Positions 24,453 through 33,911 of a stretch of DNA of 34,964 bases are shown here, piece after piece. The stretch spans positions 1-34,964 of the forward strand of contig JAVEEC010000035.1 of NCBI GenBank assembly GCA_030840645.1. Reading direction: 5' to 3'. The notes under the pieces were generated by a model that saw only the letters and a list, made by a program, of their open reading frames with translations, ran no database searches and was not told where the DNA came from. The stretch's first letter is position 1. Every line of letters begins with the position of its first letter. The stretch is from Frankiaceae bacterium. GTDB taxonomy: Bacteria > Actinomycetota > Actinomycetes > BP-191. Position numbers and translations under genes: made by a program.

Positions 24453-27400
24453 ATGTCTCAGTCTGAAGGCATCTCGGTCTCGCAGCCAGCTCCACAGCCG
24501 ACTCCGCGGCTCCGGAGTTTGGGCCCGGCCTATGACGACAAGCAGCACGGACGGCACGCCGCCGTGCTCCTACAGGCCTTGTCTGAATCGGGCCAGGAGG
24601 CTGCGAAGAACATTGCCCTGGCTGGGCACTACGGTAGCGGCAAGAGCAGCGTTATCCTCGGGGTCCAGCAGCAACTCGACCTCAAGAAGATCAGATACGT
24701 CAACCTGTCGTTATCCAGCCTGGGTTTCGACGACTCCGCACGCGCAAGGGTCCAGGCGGACGGATCGATACCGCCGCTCACGAACCTCATCCAGAAAGAG
24801 ATCGTGAAGCAGCTGCTCTACCGCAAAGCCCCCGCAGAAATGCCTGGCTCCCGCTACTTCCGCATCGACGCCTTCCGCCCGCGAGCTGCCAGCCTCTGGT
24901 CAGCAATCGTCGGCATCACGTTCCTCATGGTTGCGACGCTCCTCGGGCTTCGGGGACGGCTCGAGAAGGCCGCGCCACAGCGTCTCGTTCAGCTCAACAG
25001 CCACATGGGCTGGTTCATGCTGCTGACACTCGGCATCTTCGTCGCCGGAGTCTGGTTCCTCGGGCTTCGGACCTTTCAGAGCAGACTGCGGGTCGAGTCC
25101 GTCTCCGCCGGCGGCGCGGCCCTAACCCTCAAGGCCAAGGAGAACTCGTACTTCGACCAGTACCTAGACGAGATAGTCTACTTCTTCCAGCGGACGAGAA
25201 CAGCGGTAGCGATCTTCGAAGATCTGGACCGGTTCAAGGACCCGCACATCTTCGAGACGCTCCGGGAACTCAACACTGTTCTCAACAACTCCGACCAGAT
25301 CACGTCGCGTCCGATCCGCTTCGTGTACGCGGTCCGCGACAGCATCTTCGAGGACTTGGCCGCGGCTCAGGCAGAGGAGGAACACGACGGCGCCGAACCC
25401 GTGTCGGGGACGGCCGCAACTATGGAGACTCGGCCTCCGACGAACCGCACGAAGTTCTTTGATCTTGTCGTCCCTATGGTCCCGTTCCTGACGCATCGGT
25501 CGGCGCGAGACCTCATCACGCGGGAATTCGAGGACTCGGCTCACAAGCCGTCGTCGGCGGTCGTCAACCTCGTCGGAACGTGCCTGACAGATATGCGGCT
25601 AATCCGCAACATTCGCAATGAGTTCGAAATGTATAGCACCTCGATCCTCGGCCCACATGGGCTCAAGGGCCTGACGGTCGACCGTCTGTTCGCGATGATG
25701 GTCTATAAAAACCTGTACCTCGAGGATTTCGAACGGATTCGGCTCGGAACCAGCCAGATTGACGCCGCGTATGCAGCGTATCGATCACTGGTGCAGTACC
25801 AAACAGCTGAACAGTCGCGCATCAGTGCCAAGGCTCTTGCGCAGATTAAGGCAGGCGCGGCCTGGGAGGGCAGGGCTGCAGCCGCCGGAGAACGCCTACG
25901 TACGATGATACCCATCTTGTTCCGGTCCGCAGGGAACACCGGCGGGGTCGTGCTCCAGCACCAATCGATGACGTACCAGGATGCTGACCTCGGCTCAGCG
26001 GTTCTTTGGCGTTCCATGCTGAAGCACAAGGACTCGGTCCGTCTGAGGAACAACTACGGCCACAGCCTGCAGCTGTCATACGAAGAGGTTCTGGCACTGA
26101 CCGGCGACAAGGCACTCGAAGCCGGCTTCGCCCAAGACGAGGAGACGCTCCGGCAGCGATCGAGAACAGCCTCGGCAAACCGTGCGTTCGTGTCCCGAGC
26201 CTCGATGACTGAGTTGCTCCAACGGTCCGACCTGACCGGACCCCACGGCGATACAGCGAGTTCGCTTGCTGACATCATGAGGTCGCTCGTATCACCTCTC
26301 GCGTATGACCTCCTGATGGCGGGGCTGATTGACGAGAACTTCACACTTTACTGTTCTGACTACCACGCCGTGAGGATCAGCGTGGAAGCCATGAACTTCA
26401 TTCTCCATTGCGTTCAGCCTAATCAGGCCGACTACCTCTTCCACTTCGACGACGTTACGTCAATTGCCGCCGTCGCAGACGAACTCGAAGCCAAGTTCCT
26501 GCAAGGTGAGAGCGTGTTCAACGTCGACGTGTTCGACTACTACCTCGTTCACGGCACGGGCGAGTTGGATCTCGCCTTGAAGAGACTTGTGCGCCCGTTA
26601 GATCCACAGGCGGGCTTCCTCGATGTATACCTCAACAACGGAAGCTACGCCGAGCGCTTTGTCCAGGCACTGATCCGCGCCGAGTGGCCAGCAGTTTTTA
26701 CTGATCTCGCCCATACGGAAGAGCTCGACGCTGAAACGAAACTCCGTTTGATCGACGCGGCGCTACTCGCCGCCGACACCTCCGTCGACTACGAGGCGTC
26801 GGATGAGTTCATCTCGCTCATCGGCGACAGTTACGCCGAAATGTCTGCCTTCACATCGGAACTTGATACGGCAAGAGCCGATGCTCTCGCCGAACTGGTT
26901 GCCCAGCTTGGGGCCCGGTTCAAGCAGTTGACAGAACTCGGCGGCGCTCAACGACGCGCTATTGCAGACCGCGGCCTGTTCCCGATCACCGCCGACAATG
27001 TGCGCGCCGCCCTTGGAGTGGACCACACACCCGCCCTCGATCAGACCCGGGAGCTCAATCCTCGCGTGTACCAGTACCTGCTGCGCGAGATCGAGGGTTA
27101 CGTTGCGATTCTTCAGCCAAATGAGCCCGCAGTCGCAGAAGGCTCGGCCTTCGCGGGCATTCTCAACGACCTCAGCGAGCAAGCACCTGACGCCGTTGCA
27201 ACGGTGGCACGCCGTGCACACGGCTCCTGCGTTATCAGCGACGTCACCGAGCTCGAGGCTGACGCAAGGTCTGGAGTCGCCTCTGCGGGACGGTTCCTGA
27301 CGACGGCCGCGAACGTCTCGGCTCTGATCGACGAGTTCGGCCTGACGTCCGAGCTTGCCGAGGTCATCGGACAGCAACCTCTCACTTCTCCCGACGCTGT

Positions 27401-28127
27401 CAGTGTCGCAGACCGAACAGAGATGGCAGTTGCCATCGCTAACAGTGCGCACCTGGCGGCCGCAGATACGGTCCGACTGATCGAGGATCTTGATCTTGAC
27501 GACGATCTCGATGTCGAGCGCCTTGACGAGCACGGCCTCAGCAAGCTCCCCGAACTCCTCGGAGCCGGCCACGTCGCGGACGAGCTCGCCACGTACGAGG
27601 GCATCGCCGAACGCCCGTTCGCCATGCGCGAGCGCTTCTTTGGTGCCTCGAAGAAGCTTGCCAACTACGTAACCGCTATCGGCCTGACAACCGAAGACCT
27701 TGGATACTTCTTCGGAAGTAGCCAGGTCAGCGTCGATGCCAAACGAGCGCTAGCTGCCGATGCTCCGTACCTGCTGCAACATCTCAACCGAGCAAGCGCG
27801 ATCGCGCTCGCCCGGTGGGCACAGAAGGGCCACAACCTGGATGTCGCCGTTCTAGCAGTGCTCAGCGAGAAGCGCGTCCCCGCCGAATACATCCTCGAAT
27901 TGCTTGCCCCACTGCTACCCTCTATTGACCTAATGGATCTGGAGCGTATCCTGCGGGGACTCGGCGATCCCTACGAGTTACTCGTGCAACTCGGTTATCA
28001 TCGGCCCAAACTGAGCCCCCACGAAGGGACAACGGAGCTGCTTGACGAACTCAAGAAGCGGGATCTCGTGAGCAGTTACAAGATATCGCCCTTGAGTGGC
28101 TCGCTGAGAGTCAACATGCGGCACTGA
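24453..28127 (+). CDS. YobI/KAP-type membrane P-loop NTPase, candidate defence protein
   Basis: 1224-residue protein. Walker A is GHYGSGKSS (residues 58-66), preceded by the YobI-like KNIALAG. Walker B is VAIFEDLDRF (252-261, with EDLDR). Two membrane helices (about 148-167 and 185-206) are inserted between them, the hallmark of KAP-type NTPases. RFVYAVRDSIF (290-299) fits a sensor strand. From about residue 450 to the end there is a long, mostly helical region without recognised domains, plausibly a repeat or sensing part. YobI/KAP relatives are membrane-bound and some (PifA) exclude phages, so an anti-phage or abortive-infection role is inferred. Base composition is clearly less GC-rich than the flanks. 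It is intact while all neighbouring mobile genes are broken. Confidence 0.85.
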   Translation: MSQSEGISVSQPAPQPTPRLRSLGPAYDDKQHGRHAAVLLQALSESGQEAAKNIALAGHYGSGKSSVILGVQQQLDLKKIRYVNLSLSSLGFDDSARARVQADGSIPPLTNLIQKEIVKQLLYRKAPAEMPGSRYFRIDAFRPRAASLWSAIVGITFLMVATLLGLRGRLEKAAPQRLVQLNSHMGWFMLLTLGIFVAGVWFLGLRTFQSRLRVESVSAGGAALTLKAKENSYFDQYLDEIVYFFQRTRTAVAIFEDLDRFKDPHIFETLRELNTVLNNSDQITSRPIRFVYAVRDSIFEDLAAAQAEEEHDGAEPVSGTAATMETRPPTNRTKFFDLVVPMVPFLTHRSARDLITREFEDSAHKPSSAVVNLVGTCLTDMRLIRNIRNEFEMYSTSILGPHGLKGLTVDRLFAMMVYKNLYLEDFERIRLGTSQIDAAYAAYRSLVQYQTAEQSRISAKALAQIKAGAAWEGRAAAAGERLRTMIPILFRSAGNTGGVVLQHQSMTYQDADLGSAVLWRSMLKHKDSVRLRNNYGHSLQLSYEEVLALTGDKALEAGFAQDEETLRQRSRTASANRAFVSRASMTELLQRSDLTGPHGDTASSLADIMRSLVSPLAYDLLMAGLIDENFTLYCSDYHAVRISVEAMNFILHCVQPNQADYLFHFDDVTSIAAVADELEAKFLQGESVFNVDVFDYYLVHGTGELDLALKRLVRPLDPQAGFLDVYLNNGSYAERFVQALIRAEWPAVFTDLAHTEELDAETKLRLIDAALLAADTSVDYEASDEFISLIGDSYAEMSAFTSELDTARADALAELVAQLGARFKQLTELGGAQRRAIADRGLFPITADNVRAALGVDHTPALDQTRELNPRVYQYLLREIEGYVAILQPNEPAVAEGSAFAGILNDLSEQAPDAVATVARRAHGSCVISDVTELEADARSGVASAGRFLTTAANVSALIDEFGLTSELAEVIGQQPLTSPDAVSVADRTEMAVAIANSAHLAAADTVRLIEDLDLDDDLDVERLDEHGLSKLPELLGAGHVADELATYEGIAERPFAMRERFFGASKKLANYVTAIGLTTEDLGYFFGSSQVSVDAKRALAADAPYLLQHLNRASAIALARWAQKGHNLDVAVLAVLSEKRVPAEYILELLAPLLPSIDLMDLERILRGLGDPYELLVQLGYHRPKLSPHEGTTELLDELKKRDLVSSYKISPLSGSLRVNMRH

Positions 28128-28630
28128 CCAGATCCGCTCATCGGCACGAGCGGACGCTCGGATCGGGATGCGCCCCGAACGCCGGCTATCAGAGCTTTCG
28201 TGTCCACGCGCGAGGTACCCGGCGTTCGTCGGCGTAGAGCGCCTCCCGAATCTGAGCCGCTCGCCGTCACCTGGCTCCGGAGTTGTCCGCGCGGGTCGGC
28301 ATTCGCCGAGCAACACCGACGTTCGCCGCGCCAACTCTCGCTCGTGCACGTCGCACGGTCGTACGCGTCCTCCGCGCGAGTCCACCGGACCCAAGCCCGT
28401 GCTGCTCGACGTGACGGAGCGGCACGTCATCCGCATCGACCCGCAGTGAAGCTCTCGCACGTCGTGGATCGTGCCCGCTCGGCATCACGTCTCCGCAGTG
28501 GTCATACGCCACGGTTGGAGGCCGGAACCCGGCAGCGCGAGGACGTCCGCGCCGACACCGTGCCGGACAGCCCCGGGCGGTGTGACGCTCGCCCCACCCG
28601 GATATCCTCGGAAGCCATCATTGGATATAC
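28128..28630. other. Gap without recognisable gene
   Basis: About 500 bases between the NTPase gene and the damaged antitoxin. Short open frames are present on both strands but none resembles a known protein or has a convincing start. One (28168-28449, ending in LLDVTERHVIRIDP) could be a coding remnant. No RNA gene or clear direct repeats were seen. Confidence 0.5.
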
Positions 28631-28846
28631 GTGGAGGGTCGATGGCCAAGACTGGTCGACGTGGATGAGAGCCGGCTTGCTGAGGCTGGGCGAGTGTTGG
28701 GCACGAGGACGAAGAAAGACACCGTGAACGCAGCGCTGACCGAAGTGATCGCGCTGGCAGCACGTCGCCGCGACTTGGCGCGGCTGTCCGCGAACGGGCT
28801 GCCGGACCTGGCTGACCCCGCGGTCGCTGCGGCGGCATGGCGGTAG
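28631..28846 (+). pseudogene. VapB-type antitoxin with shifted start
   Basis: The body (LVDVDESRLAEAGRVLGTRT, then KKDTVNAALTEVIALAARRR) is a standard actinobacterial VapB antitoxin, a short DNA-binding and toxin-neutralising protein. The natural start appears to be ATG at 28642, which has GGAGGG upstream and begins MAKT. From that ATG the frame runs MAKTGRRG and stops, because about two bases are missing before LVDVD. An in-frame GTG at 28631 can still open the body (VEGRWPRLVDVD) but has no good ribosome site. So it is either poorly translated or dead. It overlaps the toxin start by ten bases. Confidence 0.75.
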
Positions 28847-29177
28847 GCCGGTACCTCGCTGACAAGAGCGCGCTCGCCCGGCTCCGCCATCCGGCGGTCG
28901 AGTCCGTGCTCGGTCCGCTCATCCACAGCGGCCTCGTGGCGACGTGCGGCGTCGTCGAGCTGGAAGTGCTCTGGTCGAGCGTCGCGCGATCGGCGTGCAG
29001 GCCGAGCTGTGGCGGCTTGGGCAGGCGCGGACCGTTCCGCTACCCGACCTGCTCATCGCAGCGATCGCGGAACGGCATCGGGTCACGGTGTTGCACTACG
29101 ACGACGCCTACGACCGCATTGCGGCGGTCACCGGGCAGCCGACGCAGTGGATCGTGCCCCGGGGCAGCGTGCCGTAG
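28837..29177 (+). pseudogene. VapC-type PIN toxin with internal deletion and frameshift
   Basis: The N-terminal PIN part reads MAVGRYLADKSALARLRHPA to VVELEVLWSS, with the first acidic residues Asp9 and Glu41. Around 28973-28985 the frame breaks. The rest of the PIN domain (VPLPDLLIAAIAERHRVTVL, HYDDAYDRIAAVTGQPTQWI) continues in another frame to the TAG at 29175-29177. VapC proteins usually have some 35-45 more residues between these parts, so a deletion is inferred as well as a frameshift. All four acidic positions remain in the DNA but not in one protein. The ribonuclease toxin is therefore inactive. Confidence 0.82.
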
Positions 29178-29248
29178 CCACCTCGTCTGCCTCCCTCGTA
29201 TGTCTAGGCCGTGGCGCGCGAAGCAGATCCGATGACGGGAGATCGTCC

Positions 29249-29274
29249 ATGAGTACGAGCGGAATGGCTGCATC

Positions 29275-29278
<4 letters not shown>
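29249..29278 (+). CDS. Nine-codon leader ORF coupled to the YyaL gene
   Basis: ATG at 29249, with GGGAGA seven bases upstream, opens MSTSGMAAS. Its TGA overlaps the GTG start of the next gene (GTGA). The larger gene has no good ribosome site of its own, so ribosomes finishing this ORF may restart there. It could also be chance. Confidence 0.4.
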
Positions 29279-31287
<2,009 letters not shown>

Positions 31288-31298
31288 CGCGGCCGCTT

Positions 31299-31334
31299 CT
31301 GTCATGTTGTAATCATGTAAGCAACAGCAGACAG
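31299..31334 (+). promoter_or_regulatory. Nested inverted repeat upstream of hypothetical gene
   Basis: CTGTC (31299-31303) pairs with GACAG (31330-31334), and inside it TGTTG (31305-31309) pairs with CAACA (31322-31326). The centre TAATCATGTAAG is AT-rich, unlike the surroundings. It sits just before the AGGAG ribosome site of the next gene. It could be an operator or a leader hairpin. Confidence 0.5.
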
Positions 31335-31344
31335 GAGCCGGACG

Positions 31345-31944
31345 ATGAGGTACGCAGAGCACGAGGCCCGGTACCGCCGGGCACCCCAGGGCCGGGGCAG
31401 GGGCGGCCGCCCGCCGTGGGCGGGCAACGACGCGCCGCCGGCCGCCGACGAGGCGCCGGGCTGGTTCGCCGGGCGGCTGCCCGAGTGGTTCACCGGCGCG
31501 CCCGAGGTCACGATCGACCGCGACGAGATCGTCGTCGTCGGCACGCTCAGCCCGCCCGAGGTCGAGGGCGGCGACGCCGCGACGATCGCCGCGGCGGAGG
31601 CCGGGCGGATCAAGCGGTTCCGCGAGGAGACCCGCGACGCGCGCATCGACATCGCGCGCGAGGCGGAGCACCGGTTCGGCCGCAACGTCGCCTGGGGCGC
31701 GACGGCAGGCGCGACGACCGAGCTGTTCACGACGGCGAGCGTCCCCGTGATGACCAGGCTCCGGCAGCCGGAACGCCAGGTGCTCGACACCCTGGTGGAC
31801 GCCGGCGTCGCGCGCAGCCGCAGCGACGCGCTCGCGTGGTGCGTACGCCTCGTGGGACGCAACCAGGAGGAGTGGATCGCGAGCCTGCGCGATGCGCTCG
31901 TCGCCGTCGAGCGCGCCCGCTCGCAGGGGCCGGAGTCCGGGTAG
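31345..31944 (+). CDS. Conserved-looking hypothetical protein with RHH-like C-terminus
   Basis: 199-residue soluble protein, not recognised by name. The N-terminus is Arg/Gly/Pro-rich (RYRRAPQGRGRGGRPPWAG). The middle has DRDEIVVVGTL and a charged helix (RIKRFREETRDARIDIAREAEHRFGR). The C-terminal part RQPERQVLDTLVDAGVARSR followed by SDALAWCVRLVG resembles the strand-helix-helix of ribbon-helix-helix proteins, so DNA binding is possible but unproven. The ATG follows AGGAG at a good distance. The inverted repeat just upstream would be a natural autoregulation site if it binds DNA. Confidence 0.72.
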   Translation: MRYAEHEARYRRAPQGRGRGGRPPWAGNDAPPAADEAPGWFAGRLPEWFTGAPEVTIDRDEIVVVGTLSPPEVEGGDAATIAAAEAGRIKRFREETRDARIDIAREAEHRFGRNVAWGATAGATTELFTTASVPVMTRLRQPERQVLDTLVDAGVARSRSDALAWCVRLVGRNQEEWIASLRDALVAVERARSQGPESG

Positions 31945-32002
31945 CCGCCCGCCCGCCGACCCCGGTAGACGCGCCGGACGGCGCGCCTACCATGGAACAG
32001 AG

Positions 32003-32046
32003 AAGAGCCGTGGTGCGTCCCGTCCTGCCGGGGCACCACGGCTCTT
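32003..32046. terminator. Strong hairpin, likely two-way terminator
   Basis: AAGAGCCGTGGTGC (32003-32016) is perfectly inverted at 32033-32046, a 14-bp stem. The 16-base loop itself can pair CCCG with CGGG. It lies between the convergent hypothetical gene and the small secreted peptide gene. On the minus strand it is followed by TTCTCTGTT, mildly T-rich; on the plus strand there is no T-run. Confidence 0.7.
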
Positions 32047-32102
32047 CCCGTGATCACCGCCGCCGAGGCCCAGCCCCCGGCGGCGGGAGTTCTAGCGGAG
32101 AG

Positions 32103-32240
32103 CTACACGCACTGGTCGACGTCCTGCACCACGTCGTTGACCTGGACGTGGAGGTGCAGACAGGCGTTCTCGGCGTGCGCGGGGACGGCCATGCCGAGGG
32201 CGCTGACGACGAACGCGGCGGCGGCGAGCTTCTTGAGCAT
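32103..32240 (-). CDS. Tiny secreted peptide with two cysteines
   Basis: 45-residue precursor. MLKKLAAAAFVVSALGMAVP ends in the signal-peptidase site AHA (residues 21-23), leaving a 22-residue mature peptide that starts ENACLHLHVQV and ends VDQCV. The mature part has two Cys (27 and 44), which could form a disulfide, and two His (29 and 31), possibly metal-binding. The ATG at 32240 has AGGAG upstream (TAGGAGCAGCAGG). A strong terminator lies just downstream. It is divergent from the alcohol dehydrogenase gene. The class and role are unknown; the layout is that of a deliberately expressed small exported peptide, not a chance frame. Confidence 0.72.
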   Translation of the reverse strand: MLKKLAAAAFVVSALGMAVPAHAENACLHLHVQVNDVVQDVDQCV

Positions 32241-32262
32241 CCTGCTGCTCCTACGGGGTATC

Positions 32263-32344
32263 GGTTGATCGGACAACCCGTACAACGGGGTGCTCCGGCA
32301 AACATCGCGCGGCGTTCCGCAGATTTTTCTGCGGGCATAGAGTC
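32263..32344. promoter_or_regulatory. Divergent control region with three palindromes
   Basis: Between the peptide gene and the dehydrogenase gene are GGTTG-ATCGGA-CAACC (32263-32278), CCCGT-ACA-ACGGG (32277-32289) and CCGCAGA-TTTT-TCTGCGG (32327-32344). The last is 35 bases before the dehydrogenase start. They are candidate operators or leader hairpins; no clear promoter hexamers were fixed. Confidence 0.4.
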
Positions 32345-32378
32345 ATGGCCCTTCCGCTACACCCGTTGGGAGCAACCG

Positions 32379-33422
32379 TTGCGCGCCACCGTCTTCCACG
32401 CCCCCGGCGACGTCCGCGTCGAGACCGTCCCCGACGCCGCGATCGCCGCGCCGACCGACGCGGTGGTCCGCGTCGAGTACGCGTGCGTCTGCGGCTCCGA
32501 CCTCTGGTTCTACCGGGGCGTGAACGTGTGGGAGCCGGGCTGGCGGACGGGCCACGAGTTCCTGGGTGTGGTCGACTCGGTCGGCGCCGAGGTCACGACC
32601 GTCCGCCCCGGCGACCGCGTCATCGCGCCGTTCTCCTTCTCCGACGGGGCGTGCGAGTTCTGCGCGAAGGGCGTGCAGACGTCCTGCGTCAACGGCGGCT
32701 TCTGGGGCGGCGAGTCGAACGACGGCGGCCAGGGCGAGGCGGTGCGCGTGCCGTTCGCCGACGGCACGCTGGTCGTCGTACCCGAGGCCGTGTCGAACGA
32801 CCCCGCGCTGCTGCGCGCCGCCGTGCCGTTGACCGACGTGATGTCGACCGGCCACCACGCGGCGGTGTCGGCGGGCGTGCGCCGCGGCGGCACCGTCGCG
32901 GTGGTCGGCGACGGCGCGGTCGGGCTCTGCGGCGTCCTCGCCGCGGCGCGGCTCGGCGCCGAACGCATCTTCGCCCTCGGCCACCACGACGACCGGCTCG
33001 CGATCGCGAAGGCGTTCGGCGCGACCGACCTCGTCACGGCGCGCGGCGACGAGGCGGTCGCGGCGGTGCTCGACGCGACGCGCGGCGGCGCGGACGCGGT
33101 GCTGGAGTGCGTCGGCGCGCAGTCCTCGATGGACCTCGCCATCGGCGTCGCGCGGCCGGGCGGGCGGGTCGGCTTCGTCGGCGTTCCCGCGCAGGTCGGC
33201 AGCGTCGACATCCGGCGGATGTTCTCGAACAACATCGGGCTGCACGGCGGCGTCGCGCCCGCCCGCGCGTACCTGCCCGAGCTCCTCGCCGACGTCGCCG
33301 CCGGGCGGCTCGACCCGTCGCCGGTCCTCGACCTCACCGTCGACCTCGACGGCGTTCCCGCCGGGTACGCCGCCATGGACGGCCGCACCGCGACCAAGGT
33401 GCTCGTGGACCTGACGCGGTAG
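32379..33422 (+). CDS. Zinc-dependent alcohol dehydrogenase family protein
   Basis: 347-residue medium-chain dehydrogenase/reductase. Catalytic zinc ligands are Cys38 (CVCGSDLW) and His59-Glu60 (TGHEFLGVV). The structural lobe has Cys92, Cys95 and Cys103 (ACEFCAKGVQTSC), one Cys fewer than the classical four. The nucleotide-binding motif is GDGAVGLCG, and LGHHDDRLAIAKAFGATD is typical of the cofactor domain. Substrate unknown. The start is TTG at 32379, chosen because GGGAG lies six bases upstream and the family N-terminus (MRATVFHAPGDVR) begins there. The next upstream ATG would be out of frame. Confidence 0.9.
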   Translation: MRATVFHAPGDVRVETVPDAAIAAPTDAVVRVEYACVCGSDLWFYRGVNVWEPGWRTGHEFLGVVDSVGAEVTTVRPGDRVIAPFSFSDGACEFCAKGVQTSCVNGGFWGGESNDGGQGEAVRVPFADGTLVVVPEAVSNDPALLRAAVPLTDVMSTGHHAAVSAGVRRGGTVAVVGDGAVGLCGVLAAARLGAERIFALGHHDDRLAIAKAFGATDLVTARGDEAVAAVLDATRGGADAVLECVGAQSSMDLAIGVARPGGRVGFVGVPAQVGSVDIRRMFSNNIGLHGGVAPARAYLPELLADVAAGRLDPSPVLDLTVDLDGVPAGYAAMDGRTATKVLVDLTR

Positions 33423-33437
33423 CCCAGCGCCCGCCGA

Positions 33438-33493
33438 CTCGTTCTGTGCAGATCACCACGCTCGAGAGGGGCGGGTGACCTGCACAGAACGAG
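33438..33493. repeat. Dispersed palindromic element, copy 2
   Basis: CTCGTTCTGTGCA (33438-33450) is exactly inverted at 33481-33493. The stem extends inward to ~18 bp with one mismatch (GATCAC/GTGACC). The loop CACGCTCGAGAGGGGCGG differs from copy 1 at only two positions. It begins 15 bases after the dehydrogenase stop and ends 15 bases before the stop of the convergent peptide gene. Confidence 0.85.
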
Positions 33494-33508
33494 GGCGGCG
33501 GAGCGTGA

Positions 33509-33706
33509 CTAGCCCTGCTGGACGGTGATCGGGTCGCTACGGCCGGTGCAGCCGGGGCCGCAGGTCGGCCGGCCGCACTCCGCCTTGAGCGAGAGCTGCT
33601 CGGTGCAGACCTGCCCGATCGACGCCTGACCGCCGACGACGGCCGCGAGGTCGTCCGTCGACAGTTCCGCGAGCGTCTCCTTGTTGAGGGCCAAGTTGCG
33701 CTTCAT
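33509..33706 (-). CDS. Orphan RiPP-like precursor peptide with double-glycine leader
   Basis: 65-residue peptide. The leader [20 protein letters not shown] and the following AAVVGG closely follow the L-x-K-E-T-L...L-x-x-V-x-GG pattern of natural-product (class I lanthipeptide-like) precursors, which are cut after the double Gly (residues 25-26) by a peptidase-containing exporter. The 39-residue core has four Cys (34, 44, 49, 53) and seven Ser/Thr, including the compact [12 protein letters not shown]. Cys/Ser/Thr content suits lanthionine formation or disulfides. The ATG at 33706 has GGAAGGA six bases upstream. No modifying enzyme or exporter gene is in the window, so it is an orphan here. The product type is inferred from the leader only. 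Confidence 0.75.
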   Translation of the reverse strand: MKRNLALNKETLAELSTDDLAAVVGGQASIGQVCTEQLSLKAECGRPTCGPGCTGRSDPITVQQG

Positions 33707-33847
33707 GCGTGTCCTTCCGCTGGGGTGTCGCAGGGTAGGGGTCGCGGCCGGGGCCGCTGCGCAGAGTTCCCCGCGCGGCGCCGCATCCCTGCTCCGAGCC
33801 GCCGGAGTTCGTGTGTCGCGCGACGTTAGGGCACCCGTAACGGCAGG

Positions 33848-33893
33848 TACACTGACCGGTAACCCCCACAACGCCCCGGACAACGGTGTCCGG
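33848..33893 (+). promoter_or_regulatory. Possible pckG promoter and leader palindrome
   Basis: TACACT (33848-33853) could be a -10. About 20 bases on, CCGGACA-ACGG-TGTCCGG (33876-33893) is a perfect 7-bp palindrome lying just before the pckG ribosome site (GGAG, 33902-33905). It may be an operator or leader hairpin. The -35 is weak. Confidence 0.35.
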
Positions 33894-33911
33894 CTCGGGT
33901 TGGAGCAGTGG

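Noticed and set aside
28128-28630. Possible tRNA or attachment site near the island's right side
   Set aside because: No tRNA T-arm motif and no direct repeat matching the left side (22200-23280) could be found by eye.
32327-32344. CCGCAGA-TTTT-TCTGCGG hairpin as a terminator
   Set aside because: It lies upstream of both divergent genes rather than behind one, so an operator or leader role is more likely.
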